Assembly (NCBI RefSeq): GCF_001552785.1
Contig: NZ_KQ959483.1
Coordinates: 55,994-119,993, forward strand
Reading direction: 5' to 3'
Length of the DNA: 64,000 bases
Source of the DNA: Atopobium deltae
GTDB taxonomy: Bacteria; Actinomycetota; Coriobacteriia; Coriobacteriales; Atopobiaceae
A model generated the notes under the pieces. That model did no database searches and was not told the origin of the DNA. It worked only from the letters and a program-made list of their open reading frames with translations. This document shows positions 57,522 through 64,000 of the stretch, one piece after another (the stretch's first letter is position 1; each line of letters opens with the position of its first letter). The translations under genes were made by a program, and so were the position numbers.

Positions 57522-57896
57522 TTATAACGAACTGTGGGTATGGCTCCGCCTGCTGATCTTCTCGTCAGGAAGATACTCTTCAGCGGCGTGCTCCAAACCA
57601 ACGCGCAAAAGCGTCAACACGTGGCTGTCGGCGATCGAATACATCATGCGCTGACCATCGCGACGCGCCGCGACCACGCCACGATCGCGCAAGAGGCGCA
57701 GCTGATGCGAAATAGCAGATTGCGTCACATTACAGATTTCTTGCAGCTCCGATACCGAACGCTCCTCAACTCCAAGCGCCGATAAAATCTGAAAACGCGT
57801 GGCGTCGGACAACGCAGCAAAAATTTGCGTTGTGGCGTAAACTATGTCCCTATTTGCAGCATATCGAGAAAGTCGTTTGGCGTCATCTTCACTCAT
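57522..57896 (-). CDS. ArsR-family transcriptional regulator
   Basis: A 124-residue winged-helix regulator. Its fold runs ALSDATRFQILSALG, VSELQEICNVTQSAISHQLRLLRDRGVV, then the wing RRDGQRMMYSIAD. It has one cysteine in the recognition region (EICNVTQS), and the tail is His/Arg-rich, so metal sensing is possible but unproven. ATG at 57896 has GAAAG upstream. The promoter at 57934 matches well. No metal-transport gene is adjacent. Confidence 0.92.
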   Translation of the reverse strand: MSEDDAKRLSRYAANRDIVYATTQIFAALSDATRFQILSALGVEERSVSELQEICNVTQSAISHQLRLLRDRGVVAARRDGQRMMYSIADSHVLTLLRVGLEHAAEEYLPDEKISRRSHTHSSL

Positions 57897-57933
57897 GCGT
57901 AATCACTTTCAAAAAATCGTAGCGGCTATAAGC

Positions 57934-57962
57934 ATTGTAGGTGTAGTGTATTCTTACTTCAA
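57934..57962 (-). promoter_or_regulatory. Promoter of the ArsR-family gene
   Basis: TTGAAG (plus 57957-57962) and TACAAT (plus 57934-57939) are 17 bases apart on the minus strand, about 40 bases upstream of the start. The rest of 57963-58190 is AT-rich and holds no gene; one CGAGAAGATC word is at 58129. Confidence 0.65.
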
Positions 57963-58185
57963 GGTAGTCCACGTATCAATATGACCGTCTTTGTCAAATT
58001 CACTTCATAGCCAGTATAAACCTCATACTATAGATTGAGAAAACAAACTTATAGAATAATGAAGAATCTACATAGTAGAATTTTTTCATATGTACAGATA
58101 ATCACATGTGTATATACGCATGCATTGGCGAGAAGATCGTCGGGTTGTTACGCAAGATCGTCGGCTTGCCGTCCGCAGCCCCTTC

Positions 58186-58221
58186 AGCAAAAAACGGTGT
58201 GCCATTACTGACACACCGTTT
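58186..58221 (-). terminator. Intrinsic terminator of the PepV-like gene
   Basis: AAACGGTGTG (58192-58201) and CACACCGTTT (58212-58221) pair, and the minus strand continues TTTTTTG. Confidence 0.85.
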
Positions 58222-58299
58222 CCTTACGCTTATGTTGCGCTCATCGCACGCCTGCACTTATCGCACTGGCGCACGAGCGCTACCGTGCATTGCGCTTGC

Positions 58300-59709
58300 T
58301 TATGCACGCAAATCAGACTGCATCAAGCGAGAAACTGCCAGAATGTAGATGCCCAAAGACTTCTTGAGCTGCTCTTCCGAAACGCCTTCGTCAGCACTGT
58401 GCTCGCCGCCTACCCAGTCGGGGTTCTTCAGCTCGGGGTCGTTAGGACCAAAGCTGGCTGCGCGCTCAAAGTGACGCGCGTAGGTGCCGCCACCCATGGT
58501 GAAGGGCTTGGCGTTCTTGCCCGTGGCCTCGTTGTACGTATTGATCAGGGTCTGAATCGGCGAAGACTCAGGATCAGTCACGAAAGGAACCAGGTCAATG
58601 TAGCACTCAACGGTGGCATTGTATTTAGCCGCGAGCTTACCGACGCGCTCAGTGATCTCGTCACTGGTAATGGAGGTCGGATAGCGAGCGTCAATGGTCT
58701 GCTCAAAGTGCTTATCAACGGTACGCATGGTACCACCAATGCAGGTCAGCGGATCGAAGTACGGATCAGCGGTGTCAATGCCCAAAGAGGAACCGTCAGT
58801 CGTAGACAAAACGATGCGATCGAGCTCGAGAAACTCACGCTCACCCTCGTCACACAGGTCATTGTCGAGCAGGTAGTCGACGAGAAGACCAATAGCGTTG
58901 ATGGTGCCAGCAGGCTTGGAAGCGTGGCCCTCAATACCGTGGGCGGTAAGCTTCACGAGGCCGTCACCAGCGTCCTCAACCTCAATGCGGTCCGTTGGCT
59001 TGAGGTCAGCGGCGTTGGCGCGTACGGTTGCGGTTGCCAGGTTAGGAATAGCGTTGTCAGCAATGCCGCCATCAAAGTTAACAATCTTGCCACCAGCAAC
59101 ATCAGCCGAACGAATAACAGCCGTGTAGCCGCCCTTCTCGCCATAGCAAATCGGGAAGTACGCATCAGGCGTAAAGACAAATGCAGGCTGCGGATAGTGC
59201 TCGTTGTACCACTCGACGTCGGCCATCTCGGTCTCTTCGTTGCAGCCAACAATGATGCGCAGGGTGTACGGAAGCTTGATGCCCTTCTCGGCAAAGAACT
59301 TAGCCGTATAGAACGACAGCACCAGTGGTCCCTTGTCGTCCAGCACGCCGCGGCCCATCAGGTAACCATCTTTGCGGGTAACACGCAGAGGCTCGACGGT
59401 CCAACCCGCACCCACGGGTACGACGTCAGAGTGAGCGATAAGAGCCAGGTAGTCGTCAGTCTCGCCCTTTAGGTCGGCGTAACCGATGTAACCTTCACAG
59501 TCATGAGCATCAAGACCCATGCCTTCTGCGATCTCGAGGGCCTTTACGAGACCCTTCTTAGGCTCGGGGCCCCAAGGTGCGCCAGGTGCAGCCTCGGCCA
59601 AATTCTCGACACTTTCGATCTGGACGAGTTTCTCGATGTCAACGATGACATCTTCCCAAACACGATCAACGTAATCAGCAATTTCTTGCTTGAGCTGCTC
59701 GTCTGCCAT
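58300..59709 (-). CDS. PepV-like M20 dipeptidase
   Basis: A 469-residue zinc dipeptidase of the PepV/Sapep group. Metal and catalytic motifs are IAHSDVVPVG, GRGVLDDKGP, GCNEETEM, GHASKPAGT and the late GGEHSADEG. It should cleave dipeptides in the cytoplasm, complementing PepT. ATG at 59709 has GAAAGGGG upstream. It stands alone, with its own terminator. Confidence 0.93.
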   Translation of the reverse strand: MADEQLKQEIADYVDRVWEDVIVDIEKLVQIESVENLAEAAPGAPWGPEPKKGLVKALEIAEGMGLDAHDCEGYIGYADLKGETDDYLALIAHSDVVPVGAGWTVEPLRVTRKDGYLMGRGVLDDKGPLVLSFYTAKFFAEKGIKLPYTLRIIVGCNEETEMADVEWYNEHYPQPAFVFTPDAYFPICYGEKGGYTAVIRSADVAGGKIVNFDGGIADNAIPNLATATVRANAADLKPTDRIEVEDAGDGLVKLTAHGIEGHASKPAGTINAIGLLVDYLLDNDLCDEGEREFLELDRIVLSTTDGSSLGIDTADPYFDPLTCIGGTMRTVDKHFEQTIDARYPTSITSDEITERVGKLAAKYNATVECYIDLVPFVTDPESSPIQTLINTYNEATGKNAKPFTMGGGTYARHFERAASFGPNDPELKNPDWVGGEHSADEGVSEEQLKKSLGIYILAVSRLMQSDLRA

Positions 59710-60069
59710 ACATACCCCTTTCGATAGAGATCATAAAGATCAAATGTGTATACATTATTGAGTGTACCGAATATTCTGCTCGGCAAAAGAACGAGTCTAC
59801 AAGCGGCTCTAAATTAGCCGTGAGCTGGCGTGAACGGTGGTGTCTGCCGAGAAAATCCACAAAGTTCAGCACAAACCACATCTGTATAAAACGATGCAGC
59901 GCGTCTTTGCAGCGTCGGCACGCCTTCTTCTGGAAAGACACTGCTTCCCTACAAAAAGGTACGTGCCCCCCCTTGCGGGAGCACGTACCTGTGGATAAGT
60001 TTTGCCGCTTTTGGAGTGTGCGGGCGCTTTATGGTGCCTGGCTCAAGCACCTCGTGCGTGCGCTATCCC
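59710..60069. other. 360-bp gap between two peptidase genes
   Basis: No supported gene. It contains the carboxypeptidase terminator at 59952 and the presumed promoter of the PepV-like gene, which I could not resolve to clear hexamers. Confidence 0.6.
59952..59990 (-). terminator. Intrinsic terminator of the M14 carboxypeptidase gene
   Basis: Perfect arms AGGTACGTGC (59957-59966) and GCACGTACCT (59981-59990) pair, and the minus strand continues TTTTTG. Confidence 0.9.
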
Positions 60070-63000
60070 CTATTGCTGATTAAACTTCTTCAAAGCAACA
60101 GCAGCGCCAACGAGCGTTGCAGCGCCAAAGACAGCGACAACGGAAACTCCCTTTGTCAAGTCAGCAGTGCGAGGGGTCTTACCAGGCTTAACCTTCTTGC
60201 TAGGCTTGTTGGTGCCTGTAGTGGCACCAGGGGTCTTGCCTGGGTCAGGAGTCTGACCAGGGTCTGGCGTTGGGTTATCGTCAGCAACTGCAGGGAAGTT
60301 ATCCGTGAGGAACTTCTCGTAAATAGCTGCGGTGAGGTAACGATAATCAGACTGCTGATGGGCCTTGTTGGTAAGCGTGTTAGCAAACAAGGTCATGTTC
60401 ATGCCATCGCTCTTAAGATCAATAGCCTGAATGGAGCCCTTGAACTTCGCCTGGGCATCTTCACTCATGAAGCCCTCAAGCAAAGGCTTGTCAGCGCTGA
60501 CAGTAATGAGCTTCTGGGCAGCATCGGGGATACTGGTGAAGTAGAAGCCACCCTTACCATACAGCGTAGTAGCGTTAAAGGACTTGTTGGAAACAGTCAC
60601 CAAACTGTCAGTCGGGTACTCAACATGTGCCAAAGCATCGTGACCAGCAGCTTGGCTGGGACCAGCGTCAAGCTTCGCAAGCTTAGGATCTTGGATCTGT
60701 GTCAAGCTTGCAATGGCCTGTACGGTGTAGCCAACATAGGGCTTACCCGCAACAATAGCCTTTGCTTCAGCTTCGGAGAGCTCACCATTGCCAACAGCAA
60801 TACTTGCCTTGGTAAAGTCATTGGTCAGCGTAAAGCCAAGCTGCTTGGACAGGACAAAGACGTCCCAGTTGTACTCGTAGTCTTCACGAGTCTTGTAGTC
60901 TTTCAAACCAACCTCGTTACCCTGCTTATCCTTCACGAATCCGCGAGTGGAGGTGGGAACGTAAATGCTGATGTCCTTTTTGATGAGTTTTGCCTTGGGC
61001 AGCTCGTCTGTTTTCTCGACATTCAAAACGAACTTGTCGACAACGCCAGCTAGATCGTCAGCGGCGATCAGATACGAACCAGCGTAAGTGCCCTCGGTGA
61101 TCAAACCAACATTCTTACCAGCCTTGAGCAGCTCGTTTGCTGCAAGGGTTGCCTGGTTGGTGTTGGTCTTCAGGATCGCGTAACGACCCTCGTTCACGGT
61201 CTCGGTCTTCTGCTCGGGCGCCTTGGTGATAGGCGTGACGGCGTCTGCAGCAATAGCGCCAACCTTGCGGATGGTATCCATCTTGAAGCCACGGAATACC
61301 GAGAAGTTCGTGACGGGCTCGGAGTACAGCGACCACGGAGACCAGTTGGTAATAACCATATTGGGATACAAAACGCCATTTGCGACATTGCGCTTAGCCT
61401 GGCGCATGTTCACCACAACGGTGCCAGCCTTGTAGGTCTTCTCGCCAATGGTGGTATCGGACTTGAGGGTGTCAACCTTGACATCGTTGCGGATGAGCAG
61501 ATTGATGGTCTCGGCTGCAGCCGCGCGATCGGTCTGATTCTCGGCATCCATGGGGATAACGAAGTACTCGGGGAAGAAGTTGTTATTCTCGGCAGCGCGC
61601 GGACGGAAGACATCGGCCTCTACGCCGGGCTTATCGTCCTGGCTGACGTAGTACTTACGAATGCTGTCTGCGTCGATATTCTCGATACCGCGGTGGAAGC
61701 GCTCGAGCTGGTTGTGGAACATCTTGTCCTTGTTGGTACGCACGAAGTCGGCGTTACCAAGGCAGGCATAACGAACAACGTCAACGCAGCTCTCGTTGCC
61801 CCAGGGTACCTCGACGGTGTAGGCATTCACGCCGTGCATCATGGCGTACTGCGGGGTATACGCAGTGGACATGTCGTCGAAGGGCTCTTCCCAGAACTTG
61901 GAACCGTCTTGCTGCTTTTTGAGGTAATCACGCATGGGCATGACCGCAGAGTTCACCTTGTTGTTGTTCGCAATGGCGGCGCCGATCATGGCCTCGCCCT
62001 GCTTAAAGGCAGTGTCAACAAACAGGTCGTACTCGTTGTTGGGATCGTGCGTCGGCGAGCAAGGCTCAACCTGGAAACCAGCGATAAAGCCGTGGAACTC
62101 ATGCAGCGAAATGGGGTTCCAGTCACTGATAAGCTTGGTCATCGCGCGGGTTTCGGGCAGGATTTGGTAGGTGTTGTCGCGGTTGAGGTCGAAGCCCCAG
62201 CCGTTGGTACGAGAGTTGGTGGTACGTGCGTCGACATTCTCGCTCGGCACGGCAATGAAGAAGACGTGGTCGAGAAGATCGGCGGGCTTGACCTTGCGAT
62301 TCTCTACCTTATAGAGCTCATTGAACTCAGTAGTACTAATGGGCGAAGAGGTGTGGAACCACCAGGACTTTGCGGGCGCCAAAGGATTGGAGCCACGGAC
62401 AAAGCCGATGCCCTTGACACGGAACTCGCCAGACTCATCCTTGAGCAGGTCAGACCATACCACACGCTCGGTATTCATCTCGGCAGCAAGCGCGGCCTTG
62501 CCCTTATCGGTATAGTCAACCGCGGTCTTGTAGTCGAGTTCTTGATTCTTGGCGATCATCCAGAGGAACTCCATAATGCCATCGACGGCGGAGTTCTCGT
62601 CTGCATGCAGGTTGTTGTACATGATAGGGAGCTTGTAGTTCAGGCTTCCTGCTGCAAGCTCAGTCTGAACGGCCTTAGGATTAGCTTCGGCACGCTTCTT
62701 AAGCGCCTGGTAGTTATTCAGATCTGCTTCTGACTTGGCAATGAAGATGGCCTTCATGTCGCGACCCTGTGCCGACTTACCAATGCTAACAACCTTAGCG
62801 AAAAGACCATTTTTGTTGGCCTCTTTAGCAATCTCGGGAAGCTCAGCGTCGACTTCAGGCTGTGTGCGATAAGTGTCATACGGACGGAACTGGACGGTTA
62901 CGGGCTTGGTGGTTGTGCCATCAACGGTAGCCGTAAGGTTAAAGGCGCCTGTGTAATCAAACATGGCGGAACGAACCAGGTCACGGTCACGGCCGTCAAT

Positions 63001-63543
63001 ACCATCCCAGCCAAACAAAAGCTCGTTGGTAAAGGTGGCAACAAGATTTACTTTGCCATCAACGGTCTCGGCCTTGTAAGCAATATCCTTAAACAGGGGT
63101 TTTGGAGTCTTGTGACCTGGGAAGGTCGTGGGGATCGTCTTCCAGTCCTCAAGCTTGCCACCCTTAGTTTGATGAGGATAAAACTCTGTATCGAAGGGTA
63201 CCTGCTCACGAGCGAGCGACAGGGAGATCTTCTTGTCAGTAATCAATTGATTGAGCTGATCTTCCGTTGCGCCCTCGACAGGAATGGTGACCTTAAATTG
63301 ACGAACATTCGTCATGGTCACGGTTGGCTTTTGCTGCAGCTCCTGTCCGTTCTCGGACATAGAAACCTTTACTTCGCCGAATTGCAAAGCTTGCGCTTGC
63401 GCCTGCTCTGCAAATGCATGCGTCGTAGAAAGGGTTGGAAGAACTGCCGCGCCAAGTGGTACGAGGCTGAGCGCAATGGCTGCACCTACTGCAAAGGTAA
63501 CAGCAGCCTTACGCTGGGCCCTGCCATGCGGTAAGAAACGCAT
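60070..63543 (-). CDS. Large secreted M14 carboxypeptidase with wall-sorting signal
   Basis: A 1157-residue exported metallocarboxypeptidase. A signal peptide ends near THAFAEQ (about 45). The M14 catalytic domain has the zinc motif HxxE in NNLHADENSAVDG (about 311), DLNRDNTYQ and the third ligand region LHEFHGF (about 482). A long C-terminal region follows, then a Pro/Thr/Lys spacer (TPDPGQTPDPGKTPG) and a sorting signal: TPRTAD (about 1121), a hydrophobic stretch and KKFNQQ. TPRTAD is a variant of LPxTG, close to the LPKTAD of the decayed protein at 21.9 kb. ATG at 63543 has AAAGGAG upstream. It probably feeds peptides and amino acids to the importers. Confidence 0.92.
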   Translation of the reverse strand: MRFLPHGRAQRKAAVTFAVGAAIALSLVPLGAAVLPTLSTTHAFAEQAQAQALQFGEVKVSMSENGQELQQKPTVTMTNVRQFKVTIPVEGATEDQLNQLITDKKISLSLAREQVPFDTEFYPHQTKGGKLEDWKTIPTTFPGHKTPKPLFKDIAYKAETVDGKVNLVATFTNELLFGWDGIDGRDRDLVRSAMFDYTGAFNLTATVDGTTTKPVTVQFRPYDTYRTQPEVDAELPEIAKEANKNGLFAKVVSIGKSAQGRDMKAIFIAKSEADLNNYQALKKRAEANPKAVQTELAAGSLNYKLPIMYNNLHADENSAVDGIMEFLWMIAKNQELDYKTAVDYTDKGKAALAAEMNTERVVWSDLLKDESGEFRVKGIGFVRGSNPLAPAKSWWFHTSSPISTTEFNELYKVENRKVKPADLLDHVFFIAVPSENVDARTTNSRTNGWGFDLNRDNTYQILPETRAMTKLISDWNPISLHEFHGFIAGFQVEPCSPTHDPNNEYDLFVDTAFKQGEAMIGAAIANNNKVNSAVMPMRDYLKKQQDGSKFWEEPFDDMSTAYTPQYAMMHGVNAYTVEVPWGNESCVDVVRYACLGNADFVRTNKDKMFHNQLERFHRGIENIDADSIRKYYVSQDDKPGVEADVFRPRAAENNNFFPEYFVIPMDAENQTDRAAAAETINLLIRNDVKVDTLKSDTTIGEKTYKAGTVVVNMRQAKRNVANGVLYPNMVITNWSPWSLYSEPVTNFSVFRGFKMDTIRKVGAIAADAVTPITKAPEQKTETVNEGRYAILKTNTNQATLAANELLKAGKNVGLITEGTYAGSYLIAADDLAGVVDKFVLNVEKTDELPKAKLIKKDISIYVPTSTRGFVKDKQGNEVGLKDYKTREDYEYNWDVFVLSKQLGFTLTNDFTKASIAVGNGELSEAEAKAIVAGKPYVGYTVQAIASLTQIQDPKLAKLDAGPSQAAGHDALAHVEYPTDSLVTVSNKSFNATTLYGKGGFYFTSIPDAAQKLITVSADKPLLEGFMSEDAQAKFKGSIQAIDLKSDGMNMTLFANTLTNKAHQQSDYRYLTAAIYEKFLTDNFPAVADDNPTPDPGQTPDPGKTPGATTGTNKPSKKVKPGKTPRTADLTKGVSVVAVFGAATLVGAAVALKKFNQQ

Positions 63544-63691
63544 ATAACACTCCTTTCAACACACCTTGTTCATATACTCACATGGTGCAGTTATACAAAA
63601 GTGCACAAAAACAGATATATGTAATTTGGAATGATTGAGCTGCGTTAAAACTGCGTTGAGAGCATATGAACATAACTACATACACTCATAC

Positions 63692-63708
63692 TGTAACCAA
63701 AATGTAAC
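63692..63708 (-). promoter_or_regulatory. Candidate PhoP/OmpR-type tandem site
   Basis: TGTAAC occurs twice with an 11-base period (63692-63697 and 63703-63708), i.e. GTTACA-N5-GTTACA on the minus strand. The spacing resembles OmpR/PhoP-family sites. It lies about 150 bases upstream of the carboxypeptidase gene. Confidence 0.35.
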
Positions 63709-63923
63709 AAAGCTTATGTGTAGTTAGATGAGCGTTATGAATTGCACGGTGAACGGAGTATAAAAAATTGCACTTGACCTGAGGAAATAAAAGTGTCCTA
63801 GATAAAGACTGAAAGTTCATTGATTTATTTTGATAAAAGGTCAAGTTTATGTATATTTGCTCATTGGCTCAGGAAGACTATGCATGGAACTTTATAACAC
63901 TATTTCTTAACAACTAATGTGTC

Positions 63924-63958
63924 AGTGCCCTCACAGCGCACTAGGTGCCCTCACAGCG
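63924..63958. repeat. Direct repeat GTGCCCTCACAGCGC
   Basis: Two exact copies (63924-63938 and 63944-63958) are 20 bases apart, and a third partial copy GCGCCCTCAC follows. The region is non-coding at the window's end. Confidence 0.75.
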
Positions 63959-64000
63959 CGGCGCCCTCACTCATACGCTACATCGCCATAAAAAATATCC

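Larger units (their letters stand above)
63544..64000. other. 457-bp region upstream of the carboxypeptidase
   Basis: No supported gene. It contains a PhoP-like pair of repeats at 63692 and a 20-base-period repeat at 63924, with AT-rich promoter DNA between. Confidence 0.6.

Noticed and set aside
58108..59472. A 454-codon open frame opposite the PepV-like gene
   Set aside because: Antisense shadow; all motifs lie in the minus-strand frame.

Overview
The window looks like a chromosomal segment of a low-complexity, amino-acid-fermenting Gram-positive bacterium of the class Coriobacteriia (an Eggerthella/Slackia/Cryptobacterium-like organism; this is inference from gene content, about 50% G+C, lipoprotein and Tat signals, LPxTA-type sorting signals and absence of sugar-use genes). 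Nearly every gene is a recognisable housekeeping, transport or peptidase gene. No prophage, CRISPR array or intact insertion sequence was seen.

Layout. 1-4.3 kb (+): Mrp-type Fe-S ATPase and two FAD oxidoreductases. 4.4-12.4 kb (-): a polar amino-acid ABC importer (binding protein, two permeases, ATPase), then a glutamine-amidotransferase-type hydrolase, coaE, a lytic transglycosylase and uvrB. 12.6-21.4 kb (-): oppABCDF followed by pepT and an M42 aminopeptidase, a peptide uptake-and-digestion unit. 21.5-22.6 kb: decayed surface-protein tail, a 39-codon membrane ORF and terminators. 22.6-27.8 kb (-): rpsA, rnhA, polA. 28-30.3 kb (+): a small HTH protein behind a perfect hairpin, and a TagO/WecA-type transferase. 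30.4-32.8 kb (-): a second decayed surface protein, then infC-rpmI-rplT with a leader attenuator. 33.0 kb: tRNA-Leu(CAA) with terminator. 33.5-40.8 kb (-): recJ-recQ fusion, rel, MBL hydrolase. 41-47.7 kb: an orphan small protein, tgt, ptsH, a pseudogene, a coiled-coil tail-anchored protein, and pyrE-queH-queA. 48-56.7 kb (+): membrane protein, HAD phosphatase, a MetRS-like protein with an altered KMSKS loop, a heterodimeric ABC exporter, and a secreted coiled-coil/DPBB protein. 56.7-63.5 kb (-): HAD phosphatase, ArsR regulator, PepV-like dipeptidase and a large cell-wall M14 carboxypeptidase.

The genes fit together as an amino-acid/peptide economy: extracellular carboxypeptidase, Opp import, intracellular PepT, M42 and PepV-like peptidases, and a second amino-acid importer. 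Tgt, QueA and QueH together supply the late steps of queuosine modification.

The most unusual signal is not a gene. The word CGAGAAGAYC (Y = C/T) occurs 31 times by eye count on both strands, where about 0.25 would be expected by chance; its 7-base core CGAGAAG occurs about 89 times against about 8 expected. It lies in genes, in intergenic DNA and in pseudogenes, in several reading frames, and often lands in protein linkers and tails as Glu-Lys-Thr/Ile. It behaves like an uptake-signal or other genome-wide recognition word. Secondary points of interest are the RecJ-RecQ fusion, the MetRS-like paralogue, two decayed sorting-signal proteins, a 46-bp palindrome, and stem-loops after both binding-protein genes.
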